Of a stretch of DNA of 64,000 nt, positions 41,502 to 51,290 are shown piece by piece; positions within the stretch are counted from its first letter, which is position 1, and each line of letters begins with the position of its first letter. A program made the translations under genes and the position numbers. This stretch comes from DATHXC01 sp035459965. Its GTDB lineage: Bacteria > Pseudomonadota > Gammaproteobacteria > Burkholderiales > Methylophilaceae. Location: contig DATHXC010000008.1 of assembly GCA_035459965.1 (NCBI GenBank), positions 1 to 64,000 on the forward strand, read 5' to 3'. The notes below the pieces were generated by a model. That model made no database searches, had not been told where the DNA came from, and saw nothing but the letters and a program-made list of their open reading frames with translations.

Positions 41502-42740
41502 TCACATATTATTCACAATTTCAGTCCCAAATTGTGAGCTGCCTACCTGCGTCGCGCCATCCATCTGTGATGAGAAGTCGATCGTCACGCGTTTCGATTC
41601 AATCGCTTTTCCTACGCCTTGCAGTACCAAGTCAGCCGCTTCAACCCAGCCTAGATGGCGTAGCATCATCTCGGCTGAAAGTATTAGTGAGCTCGGGTTT
41701 GCCATATCCTTACCAGCAATTTTTGGCGCTGTACCGTGCGTGGCTTCGAACATGGCGGTGGTGTCTGACAGGTTTGCACCAGGTGCAATGCCTATGCCAC
41801 CAACCTGTGCTGCCAGCGCGTCTGACATGTAATCGCCATTCAGGTTGAGCGCGGTCACAACATCGTACTCTTGCGGGTGCAATAGAATCTCTTGCAAAAA
41901 TGCGTCTGCGATACAGTCTTTGATGATGATGCCGTTAGGCAGCTTACACCAAGGGCCGCCATCAATCTCAACAGCGCCGAATTCTTCTTTAGCTAGTTCG
42001 TAACCCCATGTCTTAAAGCCACCTTCGGTGAACTTCATGATATTGCCCTTGTGGGTGATTGTTACTGACTTGCGGTTATTATCAATCGCGTATTGAATGG
42101 CCTTGCGGATCAGGCGCTTGCTGCCATCAATTGAAACTGGCTTGATGCCGATTGCAGAAGACTCAGGGAAGCGGATTTTCTTGCGCACACCCATGTCACT
42201 TAAAAAGTCGATGACTTTTTTGACTTCATCCGTACCAGCAGCCCATTCGATCCCAGCGTAAATGTCTTCTGTGTTTTCACGGAAAATCACCATATCGGTT
42301 TTTTCCGGCGCCTTTACTGGGCTAGGCACGCCAGTGAAGTATTGGATAGGCCGCAGGCATACATATAAATCGAGTTCCTGGCGCAGCGTTACATTTAGTG
42401 AGCGTATGCCGCCACCCACTGGCGTTGTCAGGGGACCTTTAATGGAAATCACATAGTCCTTAATTGCCTGCATGGTTTCTTCTGGCAACCATGTATCTTT
42501 ATCGTAAAGTTTGGTCGCTTTTTCGCCTGCATATACTTCCATCCAGGCAATCGAGCGCTTACCGCCATAAGCTTTATTTACTGCTGCATCAACAACTTTT
42601 ATCATGGGCGGGGTAATATCTATACCGATGCCATCGCCTTCGATAAACGGGATAATCGGGTGATCGGGAACATTGAGCGAATTATCAGCATTCACAGTGA
42701 TTTTTTCGCCAGTAGATGGCACAACAATTTTTGTAGACAT
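41502..42740 (-). CDS. icd: NADP-dependent isocitrate dehydrogenase Icd
   Basis: This TCA-cycle enzyme has about 412 residues. The substrate motif PVGGGIRSLNVTLRQELDLYVCLRPI includes the regulatory-serine position, and DAFLQEILL and EATHGTAPKIAGKDMANP are typical. ATG 42740 (MSTKIVVPS) is preferred. An ATG three codons upstream (42749) is possible, but the GGA that could act as ribosome-binding site is too close to it. It diverges from rluE with only 23 bp between start codons. Confidence 0.95.
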   Translation of the reverse strand: MSTKIVVPSTGEKITVNADNSLNVPDHPIIPFIEGDGIGIDITPPMIKVVDAAVNKAYGGKRSIAWMEVYAGEKATKLYDKDTWLPEETMQAIKDYVISIKGPLTTPVGGGIRSLNVTLRQELDLYVCLRPIQYFTGVPSPVKAPEKTDMVIFRENTEDIYAGIEWAAGTDEVKKVIDFLSDMGVRKKIRFPESSAIGIKPVSIDGSKRLIRKAIQYAIDNNRKSVTITHKGNIMKFTEGGFKTWGYELAKEEFGAVEIDGGPWCKLPNGIIIKDCIADAFLQEILLHPQEYDVVTALNLNGDYMSDALAAQVGGIGIAPGANLSDTTAMFEATHGTAPKIAGKDMANPSSLILSAEMMLRHLGWVEAADLVLQGVGKAIESKRVTIDFSSQMDGATQVGSSQFGTEIVNNM

Positions 42741-42763
42741 AGTGTTCATTCCAGTTAAATAAA

Positions 42764-43306
42764 TTGCTAATACTCTTCAACAAGCCTTATGGTGTGGTTT
42801 GCCAATTCAGCAAGCATGATACATGCCCGACGCTTAAAGACTATATTGCAGTACCAAATGTTTACGCAGCAGGGCGACTTGATACAGATAGTGAAGGCCT
42901 GCTCATTTTAACTGATGATGGGCGCTTGCAGCACCAGATTGCACATCCCAGGCATAAAGAAGTTAAAACTTACTGGGCCCAGGTTGAAGGAAGCCCTATA
43001 GACGCGCATTTGGATGACTTGAGGCGCGGGGTTGATCTGGGTGATTTTGTAGCGCAGCCCGCCAAAGTGCGCACTATTGATGAGCCTGCAATGCTATGGC
43101 CGCGCAATCCACCGATACGGGAACGTAAAGCGATTCCTACTGCCTGGCTGGAAATAAAAATCAGTGAAGGTAAAAATCGCCAGGTGCGGAGGATGACCGC
43201 TAAAATTGGTTATCCAACATTACGCCTCGTGCGTTACGCGATAGGTGATCATACTTTAGATGGATTGACGCTCGGGACTTGGAGAGAAATCAGTCATAAA
43301 ACTTGA
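42764..43306 (+). CDS. rluE: RsuA-family pseudouridine synthase (RluE-like)
   Basis: This 180-residue enzyme isomerises uridine in rRNA. The N terminus LILFNKPYGVVCQFS, catalytic motif AAGRLDTDSEGLLILTDDG (Asp in RLD) and late EGKNRQVRRMTAKIGYPTLRLVR are diagnostic, and RluE acts on 23S rRNA. No S4 domain is present, as in RluE. The start is a TTG with no visible ribosome-binding site, and no in-frame ATG lies near. The short distance to icd suggests overlapping divergent promoters. Confidence 0.88.
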   Translation: MLILFNKPYGVVCQFSKHDTCPTLKDYIAVPNVYAAGRLDTDSEGLLILTDDGRLQHQIAHPRHKEVKTYWAQVEGSPIDAHLDDLRRGVDLGDFVAQPAKVRTIDEPAMLWPRNPPIRERKAIPTAWLEIKISEGKNRQVRRMTAKIGYPTLRLVRYAIGDHTLDGLTLGTWREISHKT

Positions 43307-43352
43307 GCTAGCGTTAAGCATAAATTCAGATTAATTTAATGGAGTACAAGTA

Positions 43353-44060
43353 ATGAAGCCAGTTGTGATTTTTCGGCATGCGCTCACAGAAGGTGCCGGA
43401 TATTTATCAGCTTTTTTGGATGAAAATCATATCCCGTGGCAACTGGTCAAGATCGACCAGGGCGATACCATGCCTGCCTCTGCCAAGGAATTTAGCGGGC
43501 TGGTATTCATGGGCGGCCCTATGAGCGTGAATGACGACTTGCCTTGGCTGAAGAGCGCATTTGGTCTGGTGCTTGAGGCTATGGAGTCGGATATTCCTGT
43601 ATTGGGGCATTGCCTCGGCGGGCAGTTGATTAGCAAAGCGCTGGGTGCGAAAGTGGGTAAAAACCCGGTCAAGGAAATCGGCTGGGGCGAGGTGACGGTG
43701 ACGGACCATGCTGAAGCACGAAAGTGGTTTGGCGATGTACAAAACTTCCAGAGTTTTCACTGGCATGGTGAAACATTTGCCTTGCCACAAGGGGCGACAC
43801 ACCTACTTTCTAGCGAGTATTGCCAGAATCAGGCCTATGCCATTGGCAAGCATCTGGCATTTCAATGCCACATTGAAATGACTGCCAGCATGGTCAAGAA
43901 ATGGTGCGTAGCGGGTGCGGCCGAGCTGGAGGAATCTGCATCTAGTGCAGGCGTGCAACAGCCAGATGAAATGCAGGGTGACTTGGCACCACGTATATCA
44001 ACCCTTAACAGCGTTGCGAAGCAAGTTTATACACAATGGATCGCGGGTCTGAAACCTTAG
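43353..44060 (+). CDS. Class I glutamine amidotransferase-like protein
   Basis: This 235-residue stand-alone glutaminase-fold protein has the nucleophile Cys in LGHCLGGQL and the His and Glu in FQCHIEMT. It is related to the amidotransferase domain of GMP synthase, but alone. The acceptor is unknown, and gamma-glutamyl hydrolase-type or defensive roles occur in such proteins. A ribosome-binding site GGAG precedes the ATG. No partner synthetase is adjacent. Confidence 0.88.
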   Translation: MKPVVIFRHALTEGAGYLSAFLDENHIPWQLVKIDQGDTMPASAKEFSGLVFMGGPMSVNDDLPWLKSAFGLVLEAMESDIPVLGHCLGGQLISKALGAKVGKNPVKEIGWGEVTVTDHAEARKWFGDVQNFQSFHWHGETFALPQGATHLLSSEYCQNQAYAIGKHLAFQCHIEMTASMVKKWCVAGAAELEESASSAGVQQPDEMQGDLAPRISTLNSVAKQVYTQWIAGLKP

Positions 44061-44129
44061 CCTGATCTGCAACGATGGTTGCTTAATGTTAAACTTTCGT
44101 CTTATCTGAAAAATTAAAAAGAGATTTAA

Positions 44130-45215
44130 ATGTCCGGAAATACCATAGGCACCCTGTTTACCCTAACCTCATTTGGTGAGTCACATGGCCCTGCGATTGG
44201 CGGCATAGTGGATGGCTGCCCGCCCGGCCTTGAGCTTAGTGCAGCGGACCTGCAGGTGGATCTGGATAGGCGCAAACCCGGTACTTCACGCCATGTCACT
44301 CAGCGCAAAGAATCTGACACTGTCGAGATATTGTCCGGTGTGTTCGAGGGCAAGACTACTGGAGCACCTATCGGTTTGTTGATACGTAATGAAGACCAGC
44401 GTAGTCATGACTACAGCAAAATTGCCGAAACCTTTCGTCCGGGCCATGCAGACTATACCTACTGGCAAAAATACGGCATACGCGACTACCGCGGCGGCGG
44501 TCGCTCCAGTGCGCGCGAAACGGCTGTCAGAGTTGCTGCTGGTGCGATTGCCAAGAAATGGCTAAGTGAACGTTATGGCGTGACTATCCGAGGCTATATG
44601 AGCCAGCTTGGCGAGATCGTTATCCCTTTTGAGACATGGGATGCGGTCAATGAGAATGCATTCTTTGCACCAAATCGTGGCATTGTTCCTGAGTTAGAGG
44701 CCTATCTGGATAAAGTGCGTAATGAGCGTGACTCGGTTGGTGCGCGTATTTCCGTCGTGGCCGAAGGTGTGCCAGTGGGCTGGGGTGAGCCAATATTCGA
44801 CAGGCTTGATGCCGAAATTGCTTATGCCATGATGGGCATTAATGCCGTGAAGGGTGTGGAAATCGGTGCCGGTTTCGCCAGCGTAGCGCAACGTGGCTCA
44901 GTACATGGTGATGAGCTCACACCGAATGGTTTTGCTACCAACAATGCTGGTGGTGTTCTGGGTGGTATTTCCTCCGGGCAGAATATTATTGCTCATGTCG
45001 CGCTCAAGCCCACCTCAAGTATTCCTCAGGCAAGGCACTCTATTGATAAGTCCGGACATGCGCTGGATATGCAGACCACAGGTCGGCATGACCCATGTGT
45101 GGGTATCCGTGCCACGCCTATTGTCGAAGCGATGCTTGCCTTGGTGCTGATAGATCATGCCTTGCGCAACCGCGCCCAGTGCGGCGATGTAGTCTGCAAT
45201 ACCCCAAAAATATAA
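44130..45215 (+). CDS. aroC: Chorismate synthase AroC
   Basis: This 361-residue FMN-dependent enzyme forms chorismate, the last common step of aromatic synthesis. The signatures GESHGPAIGGIVDGCPPGL, RPGHADYTYWQKYGIRDYRGGGRSS and ATNNAGGVLGGISSGQ (written here by their key parts) are intact. It is followed by its own hairpin. Confidence 0.97.
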   Translation: MSGNTIGTLFTLTSFGESHGPAIGGIVDGCPPGLELSAADLQVDLDRRKPGTSRHVTQRKESDTVEILSGVFEGKTTGAPIGLLIRNEDQRSHDYSKIAETFRPGHADYTYWQKYGIRDYRGGGRSSARETAVRVAAGAIAKKWLSERYGVTIRGYMSQLGEIVIPFETWDAVNENAFFAPNRGIVPELEAYLDKVRNERDSVGARISVVAEGVPVGWGEPIFDRLDAEIAYAMMGINAVKGVEIGAGFASVAQRGSVHGDELTPNGFATNNAGGVLGGISSGQNIIAHVALKPTSSIPQARHSIDKSGHALDMQTTGRHDPCVGIRATPIVEAMLALVLIDHALRNRAQCGDVVCNTPKI

Positions 45216-45243
45216 AGCTTGGTTTTTAGCCAAGCTATTTTTT
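45216..45243 (+). terminator. Terminator after aroC
   Basis: The stem AGCTTGG/CCAAGCT (7 bp) has a TTTTTAG loop and is followed by TATTTTTTGG on the plus strand, directly at the aroC stop. Confidence 0.75.
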
Positions 45244-45284
45244 GGCCAGTTTTATTACCTGAATAAACCTAATAAGCGCCTGAT

Positions 45285-46439
45285 ATGAACGCAACTCCCT
45301 ATTGGCGACTTTCCGGCTTTTACTTTGCCTATTTTGCTTTTGTGGGCGCATTTACCCCATTCTGGGCGCTCTATCTAAAATCACTCGCTTTCAGCGCATT
45401 CCAGATCGCTGTATTGATGTCGCTGTTTCAGGTCGCCCGTATTTTTGCTCCCAGCCTTTGGGGCTGGCTGGCCGATCACTTGGGGCGTCGTGTCCCCATT
45501 ATCCAGTGGCTCGCAGGCTTGAGTGTGTTGTCATACGTAGGCGTATTCTTTGGCACTAGCTTTTCATGGCTGTTTGCAGTGATGCTGCTACTGAGCTTTT
45601 TCTGGAGTGCCTCGCTACCGCTGATTGAAACCGTTACCCTTGGGCATCTGGGCGATCGATTTGACCGTTATGGACGTATCCGCATGTGGGGCTCCATCGG
45701 CTTTATCCTTGCGGTAGTTGGCCTGGGATATGTCCTTGATTTAACCAACATGCAGGTCCTGCTATGGGTTCTGCTGGGCCTGCTGGTGGCGGTTCCCTTA
45801 CTCTCCTACAGGCTTCCTGAGCCGCTTATAATTCCCCACCATAACGACGCCAGCTCTATTTGGCAGCTTATTCGCCAGCGACAGGTTATTGCACTGATGA
45901 CCGCATGCTTCACTATGTCTGCTGCGCATGGGGTTTATTACACGTTTTATTCTATCTACCTGGTAGAGCATGGCTATAGTGCCTCACAGGTCGGTTGGTT
46001 GTGGGCCTTGGGGGTAGTCTGCGAGATCCTGATTTTTCTGTGCATGCCTATGCTGACTAAAAATTTTGGTCTAAGGCGCATATTGCTTGCCAGCCTGTTT
46101 TTAGCTTTTATCCGCTTCACGGTCATTGGCTGGGCAGTGGATTACTGGTGGCTTATTATGTTTGCGCAAATACTGCATGCAGCAACATTTGGTTCCTACC
46201 ATGCTGCTGCAGTTGCCTTGACGCATCGCTACTTCAAAGGGCGCCATCAGTCCAAGGGGCAGGGGCTATACACCAGTGTCTCCTATGGCATAGGCGGGAC
46301 ATTCGGCGCTGTCGTCAGCGGTTTTGCCTGGGATGCAATTGGCCCTAGCTGGACATTTACGCTTTCAGCTGCTTACGCTATGCTAGGCTGCATATTGTTT
46401 GCAAAGCTGATGCCACCAGAAAAATTGCCAGCAAAATAG
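45285..46439 (+). CDS. MFS transporter (HcaT/nucleoside-symporter-like)
   Basis: This 384-residue major facilitator has about 12 membrane helices and the inter-helix motif GWLADHLGRRVP. Tryptophan-rich repeats such as the N-terminal FAFVGAFTPFWALYL resemble the HcaT (phenylpropionate) and nucleoside:H+ symporter group. The substrate cannot be read. It lies between aroC and a periplasmic retropepsin-like gene, without operon-like overlap. Confidence 0.82.
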   Translation: MNATPYWRLSGFYFAYFAFVGAFTPFWALYLKSLAFSAFQIAVLMSLFQVARIFAPSLWGWLADHLGRRVPIIQWLAGLSVLSYVGVFFGTSFSWLFAVMLLLSFFWSASLPLIETVTLGHLGDRFDRYGRIRMWGSIGFILAVVGLGYVLDLTNMQVLLWVLLGLLVAVPLLSYRLPEPLIIPHHNDASSIWQLIRQRQVIALMTACFTMSAAHGVYYTFYSIYLVEHGYSASQVGWLWALGVVCEILIFLCMPMLTKNFGLRRILLASLFLAFIRFTVIGWAVDYWWLIMFAQILHAATFGSYHAAAVALTHRYFKGRHQSKGQGLYTSVSYGIGGTFGAVVSGFAWDAIGPSWTFTLSAAYAMLGCILFAKLMPPEKLPAK

Positions 46440-46496
46440 CGAGCAATCGAAAACAATAATTGCAATAAGATTGAAGAATCTCACGGGGAGATTGGT

Positions 46497-47150
46497 ATGA
46501 AGCTCTGGTTTCTTGTACTAGTTATTGTCAGCCTGACACTGTCTCTGGCAGTCGCTGAAGACAACCTTCAGGTCAATGTTGTCGCGCTGTTCACCGGAAA
46601 GGCTGTGGTGATCGTCAACAAAGGCAAGCCACAAACCCTTGCAGTTGGGCAAAAGTCGATTGAAGGCATCAAACTCATCTCCGCCAATAGTAGTAAAGCT
46701 TTACTGGAAATAGACGGTAAGCGTAAAGAACTGGGCATGGGTCAGGCGGCTACTGTTGCTGGTACGAACGTGCCCGAAGGTGGCAGTGCAATTTTATATG
46801 CCGATACTGCTGGGCACCACTTCACAGAGGGCTTGATCAACGGTGCGCGCGTCAAATTCCTTGTTGATACTGGCGCAAGTACTATTGCAATGAATTCTGG
46901 CGATGCGCGTCGCGCCGGCATTGATTACAAAAAAGGTGAACGTTCACAAGTGCAGACCGCTAGTGCTAATGTGATGGCTTATCACGTTGTCATCAATACG
47001 CTCAAGATTGGCAGTTTGACGTTGAATCAGGTGGATGGGATGGTGCTGGAAGGTGAATCTCCAGCGTTTGTCTTGCTGGGGATGAGTGCGCTAAGCCGTA
47101 TGGATATGAAGCGTGAAGGCATTGCCCTCACGCTAACCAAGAGGTACTAG
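46497..47150 (+). CDS. Retropepsin-like aspartic protease (TIGR02281-type)
   Basis: This 217-residue protein has a signal peptide (about 1-19) and a C-terminal clan AA aspartic protease domain with the active-site Asp in FLVDTGASTIAMN. As in retropepsins, one domain gives half an active site, so a dimer is expected. The N-terminal half (residues 20-105) is a beta-rich periplasmic region. GGGGAG lies 7 bases before the ATG. Its substrate is unknown. Confidence 0.88.
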   Translation: MKLWFLVLVIVSLTLSLAVAEDNLQVNVVALFTGKAVVIVNKGKPQTLAVGQKSIEGIKLISANSSKALLEIDGKRKELGMGQAATVAGTNVPEGGSAILYADTAGHHFTEGLINGARVKFLVDTGASTIAMNSGDARRAGIDYKKGERSQVQTASANVMAYHVVINTLKIGSLTLNQVDGMVLEGESPAFVLLGMSALSRMDMKREGIALTLTKRY

Positions 47151-47166
47151 TGCTTGCGCTTATCTT

Positions 47167-47203
47167 TTCAATCAGGGCGTAAGCTGAGTGGTTGTGAATA
47201 GAT
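47167..47203 (-). pseudogene. Fragment resembling the 3' end of folE2
   Basis: On the minus strand this reads SIHNHSAYALIEK, matching the end of FolE2 (SIHNHSAYALIER). By hand alignment 32 of 37 bases match 47307-47343, exactly 140 bp away. Similarity stops on both sides. It lies between the retropepsin stop and the folE2 stop, with no start or frame of its own. It could be a short duplication relic. Confidence 0.55.
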
Positions 47204-47279
47204 GAGGAGTGGCTTGCTGAAGCGTGGAGTGGGTAGCCCGTAGGGGCGACCGCGTAAAGCAGGCACACTTTGAATCTAG

Positions 47280-48089
47280 CTAGTGTTTCTCAGTACGCTT
47301 GTCGCGTTCAATCAATGCATAAGCTGAGTGATTGTGAATTGATTCAAAGTTCTCTGACTCCACCACATATGAAACGATGCGTGTTTCTGCATTCAACTGA
47401 GCTGCAACATCACGCACCATGTCTTCAACAAATTTAGGGTTGTCGTAAGCACGTTCAGTCACATATTTCTCATCAGGGCGCTTGAGCAAACCATAAAGCT
47501 CGCACGATGCCTGCTCTTCAACCATGCGGATGATGTCTTCTACCCAGATAAAGTCGTTGATAAGCGCGGTTACTGTGACATGTGAGCGCTGGTTATGCGC
47601 GCCATAGTCCGAGATTTTTTTGGAGCAAGGGCACAGGCTGGTAACCGGTACCATCACCTTGACCGTAATATCAAATATATCCTGCTTGATTTCACCAATA
47701 AACGTCACCTCATAATCCAGCAAGCTTTGTACCCCGGAAATCGGTGCAGCCTTGTTGATGAAATAAGGAAAGCGCATCTCTACATAGCCTGATTCAGCTT
47801 CCAGGCGCTTCACCATTTCACGCAGGATCGTCTCGAAAGACTCAATCGAAATCTCACGCTCATTCATGTTGAGTATCTCAACAAATCGTGACATGTGCGT
47901 GCCCTTGAAGTTGTGCGGCAGGTGCACATACATGTCGAACATGGCTACGGTGTGTTGTATGCCGCCGGTTTTGTCCTTGACTTTGACCGGGTGACGTATG
48001 GATTTAATGCCCACCTTATCAATAGCCAGATGGCGTACGTCAGGGGTGTTCTGAACGTCTTCGATAGGTAGTTTGATTGGCTGGTTCAT
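47280..48089 (-). CDS. folE2: GTP cyclohydrolase FolE2 (type IB)
   Basis: This 269-residue enzyme makes 7,8-dihydroneopterin triphosphate from GTP at the head of folate synthesis. FolE2 is the metal-flexible type and lacks homology to FolE. The catalytic cysteine lies in TSLCPCSKKISDYGAHNQRSH, and the acidic region EEQASCELYGLLKRPDEKYVTE is typical. The start is ATG 48089. A short fragment resembling its 3' end lies 140 bp further on. folE is not in the window. Confidence 0.95.
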   Translation of the reverse strand: MNQPIKLPIEDVQNTPDVRHLAIDKVGIKSIRHPVKVKDKTGGIQHTVAMFDMYVHLPHNFKGTHMSRFVEILNMNEREISIESFETILREMVKRLEAESGYVEMRFPYFINKAAPISGVQSLLDYEVTFIGEIKQDIFDITVKVMVPVTSLCPCSKKISDYGAHNQRSHVTVTALINDFIWVEDIIRMVEEQASCELYGLLKRPDEKYVTERAYDNPKFVEDMVRDVAAQLNAETRIVSYVVESENFESIHNHSAYALIERDKRTEKH

Positions 48090-48138
48090 GTGGTTCTCAA
48101 TTATTTGGCGAGTGCTCAGTGAATACCTGAGTATACTA

Positions 48139-50022
48139 CTAGGTTAATTTTTTCTCAATTGCGGCAATGATGCCATCTGTGTTGAGACCACAGTCGGCCA
48201 ACATGGTTTCATGCACACCATGCTCAATAAAACGGTCTGGTAATCCCAGGCAAAGTATGTCGATTTGCAAGCCCATATCTTGCAGGGCCTCCATCACTGC
48301 GGCACCTGCGCCGCCCATGGTACTGTTTTCTTCTATGGTTACCAGCAGGTCATGCTCCGCTGCCAACTGCTTAATCAATGCGAGATCCAGTGGTTTGACG
48401 AAGCGCATATTGGCCACGGTCAAATCAAGTTTATCGCCTACTTCCAGTGCAGGAGTCAGCATGCTGCCGAAAGCGAGGATGGCGATTTTCTTTTGGCCAT
48501 TTTTATGCTCAAGATTTTTATCTTGCTGCTTGGTGCTGCTACGGCGAATTTCACCTTTACCAATTGTCAGCGCCTGCATAGATTTTTTTGTAGCAACTCC
48601 CGGTCCGCCACCGCGCGGATAGCGTACTGCGGTAGGGCCCTCATGCTGGTAGGCGGTGAATAACATTTGCCTGCATTCATTTTCATCACTGGGCGTCATC
48701 ACCACCATATTGGGGATGCAGCGCAAATAGCTCAGATCAAAGCTGCCGGCATGGGTAGGCCCATCAGCTCCCACCAAACCGGCACGATCAATGGCAAACA
48801 CCACTGGCAGGTTTTGCAGGGCAATGTCGTGGATCAACTGGTCATAGGCGCGTTGCAGAAAAGTAGAGTAGATGGCGACAACAGGTTTCAAGCCGTCACA
48901 GGCCATGCCCGCGGCAAAGGTGAGGGCGTGTTGTTCAGCAATACCCACATCAAAATAACGTTTAGGATATTTTTCGGCAAAGGCATTTAGGCCAGAGCCA
49001 TCACACATGGCAGGGGTGACGCCAATCAGGCGGTCATCAATTTCTGCCATATCGACCAGCCAGTCACTGAAAACCTGGGTATAGGTTTTTTTACCCGGGG
49101 TGGCAACAGAAGCGCCATTGCTTGGATTGAACTTACCAACGCCATGGAATTTACCAGGATTATCTTCCGCAGGTTGAAAGCCATGTCCTTTTTGCGTGAC
49201 CACATGCAAAAATTGCGGCCCTTTCAGTTGGCGGATATTGCTCAATGTAGCTAAGAGCGTATCCATGTTGTGTCCATCAATCGGGCCAATATAATTGAAG
49301 CCAAACTCCTCGAATAAGGTGCTCGGCGTCATCATGCCTTTAACGTGCTCCTCCGCGCGTTTGGCAAACTCGAGCACAGGCGGCACGACGCCCAATACTT
49401 TTTCACCGGAACGACGCACGCTGTCATAGAAACGACCGGACAGCAGTTTTGCCAAATAATGTTGCAATGCTCCCACGTTGGGCGAGATGGACATATCATT
49501 GTCGTTAAGGATGACCAGCAAGTTTGCATCCATGGCGCCTGCATTATTGAGTGCCTCAAATGCCATGCCAGCAGTCATTGCGCCATCGCCGATAATGGCA
49601 ACTGCGCGCCGTTCTGAACCAGTCTGCTGCGCAGCCACTGCCATGCCCAGTGCTGCGGAAATGGAGGTGCTGGAGTGTCCTGTGCCAAAAGTGTCATATT
49701 CACTTTCGCAGCGGCGTGGGAAGCCAGCGATGCCGCCGGGTTTTCGCAGGCTGTTCATCGCTTCACGACGGCCTGTCAGTATCTTGTGAGGATAGGTTTG
49801 GTGCCCGACATCCCACACCACGCGGTCATCTGGAGTATTGAAAATGTAATGCAGGGCAATCGTCAGTTCCACTACGCCGAGATTGGAGGATAAATGGCCG
49901 CCAGTCTGCGACACGCTATCGATTAGAAAAGTACGTAACTGCTCGGCAAGCTCTGTCAGTTGTTTGCGGTCCAGCTGGCGCAACTGCTCGGGGGAGTTGA
50001 TAGTGTCTAGTAATGGGTACAT
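48139..50022 (-). CDS. dxs: 1-deoxy-D-xylulose-5-phosphate synthase Dxs
   Basis: This 627-residue thiamine-diphosphate enzyme makes DXP for isoprenoids (and for PLP via PdxA). Conserved motifs include WDVGHQTYPHKILTGR, the ThDP site GDGAMTAGMAFEALNNAG with LNDNDMSISPNVG, and DRAGLVGADGPTHAG. A linker rich in charged residues (about 495-515) precedes the C-terminal domain. It is 21 bp downstream of ispA in the common xseB-ispA-dxs operon. Confidence 0.97.
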   Translation of the reverse strand: MYPLLDTINSPEQLRQLDRKQLTELAEQLRTFLIDSVSQTGGHLSSNLGVVELTIALHYIFNTPDDRVVWDVGHQTYPHKILTGRREAMNSLRKPGGIAGFPRRCESEYDTFGTGHSSTSISAALGMAVAAQQTGSERRAVAIIGDGAMTAGMAFEALNNAGAMDANLLVILNDNDMSISPNVGALQHYLAKLLSGRFYDSVRRSGEKVLGVVPPVLEFAKRAEEHVKGMMTPSTLFEEFGFNYIGPIDGHNMDTLLATLSNIRQLKGPQFLHVVTQKGHGFQPAEDNPGKFHGVGKFNPSNGASVATPGKKTYTQVFSDWLVDMAEIDDRLIGVTPAMCDGSGLNAFAEKYPKRYFDVGIAEQHALTFAAGMACDGLKPVVAIYSTFLQRAYDQLIHDIALQNLPVVFAIDRAGLVGADGPTHAGSFDLSYLRCIPNMVVMTPSDENECRQMLFTAYQHEGPTAVRYPRGGGPGVATKKSMQALTIGKGEIRRSSTKQQDKNLEHKNGQKKIAILAFGSMLTPALEVGDKLDLTVANMRFVKPLDLALIKQLAAEHDLLVTIEENSTMGGAGAAVMEALQDMGLQIDILCLGLPDRFIEHGVHETMLADCGLNTDGIIAAIEKKLT

Positions 50023-50043
50023 GGTTAATTTAGGCAGTCAGTT

Positions 50044-50934
50044 TTAGAAGCCACGTTGCGTGATAAATTGGGCGAGTTGCTGCAAGTGGGTAGCTTCTTC
50101 ACCATAGGGCTTTAAAGGCTCAAGCGCATTGTCGTATAGCTCTTGTGCCAGCTGCTTGGCGCGAATCAGGCCTAGTATGGTGACATAAGTAGGCTTGTTG
50201 CTATTGGCGTCTTTGCCTGCTGTTTTTCCCAGCGTCGCAGTGTCTGCCTCAGCGTCCAGGATATCGTCAACCACTTGGAATGCCAGGCCTATTGATTGGG
50301 AAAAATGGTCAATCGCGTGCAGCCTAGCCGAATCAACATTACTGGCGCTATAAGCCCCCAATAAAGCCGCAGCACGAATCAGAGCGCCGGTTTTATGGAT
50401 ATGCATATGCTCAAGCTCGGTTTGCGTGAGGCTTTGTCCGACACTTGCCAAATCTATAGCTTGTCCGCCCGCCATGCCGCGTGAACCGCTGGCAATTGCC
50501 AGTAAATGCACCATGGCTAATTGCTGTTTGGGGTCGCTGGCATCTTCCACGTTTGAGATGACCTGAAATGCCAGGCTTTGCAGCGCATCACCTACCAGTA
50601 ATGCAGTAGCATCGTCGAATTGCTTATGGCATGAGGGTTTGCCGCGACGCAAGTCGTCGTCGTCCATACAGGGCATATCATCATGTACAAGAGAGTAGGC
50701 GTGAATCATCTCTACCGCAGCTGCAGCGCACTCTATTTTCTGCTGGTCTGCCCCACAGAATTCGCCTGCAGCATGGGCTAGCAGAGCACGTACACGCTTG
50801 CCACCGCCAAGCAAGGCGTAGCGCATGGCTTCGTGCAGCCTTGTTGGCGCAATGCTGGCAGATGGCAGCATGCGATCCAGTACTTGCTCCATTTGTTGCT
50901 GTATGGCGAGCGACCAGCTAGAAAAATCAGTCAT
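50044..50934 (-). CDS. ispA: Farnesyl diphosphate synthase IspA
   Basis: This 296-residue prenyltransferase makes GPP and FPP. The first aspartate-rich motif is DDMPCMDDDDLRRG and the second is DDILD, with GGKRVRALL near the N terminus. It overlaps xseB by 8 bp and precedes dxs, as in E. coli. Confidence 0.97.
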   Translation of the reverse strand: MTDFSSWSLAIQQQMEQVLDRMLPSASIAPTRLHEAMRYALLGGGKRVRALLAHAAGEFCGADQQKIECAAAAVEMIHAYSLVHDDMPCMDDDDLRRGKPSCHKQFDDATALLVGDALQSLAFQVISNVEDASDPKQQLAMVHLLAIASGSRGMAGGQAIDLASVGQSLTQTELEHMHIHKTGALIRAAALLGAYSASNVDSARLHAIDHFSQSIGLAFQVVDDILDAEADTATLGKTAGKDANSNKPTYVTILGLIRAKQLAQELYDNALEPLKPYGEEATHLQQLAQFITQRGF

Positions 50935-51193
50935 CGTTATCGGTGTAGGGTTGTAGCTGGCTGGATTCGTTCAGGATGCGTACCTGTTGCTCAACATCTG
51001 CGAGGGTTTTCTGGCAGAACTGCAGTAACTCGGTACCACGTTTATATGATGAGAGCGATTGCTCCAAAGGCAACTGGTTAGCTTCCATCTGGCTGACGAT
51101 AGCTTCCAGTTCGGTAATAGCGCTCTCAAAACTCAAATTGGCGAAGCTTAAGTTGGCATTGCTTGAGTCTGCATTTTGTTTAATTTTGCTCAT
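50927..51193 (-). CDS. xseB: Exodeoxyribonuclease VII small subunit XseB
   Basis: This 88-residue helical protein is the multimeric small subunit of exonuclease VII. The family signature SFESAITELEAIVSQMEANQLPLEQSL lies in the middle. It is the first gene of the xseB-ispA-dxs unit and overlaps ispA. xseA is not in the window. Confidence 0.95.
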   Translation of the reverse strand: MSKIKQNADSSNANLSFANLSFESAITELEAIVSQMEANQLPLEQSLSSYKRGTELLQFCQKTLADVEQQVRILNESSQLQPYTDNDD

Positions 51194-51290
51194 ACACTAT
51201 TTTAACCTATTCTTTAAATCGGCATAACGCGCGAATGTAAAGGCGCTAAACTTTAATCTGCTGCATCTACTTAATATCTTAAGTATTCGT

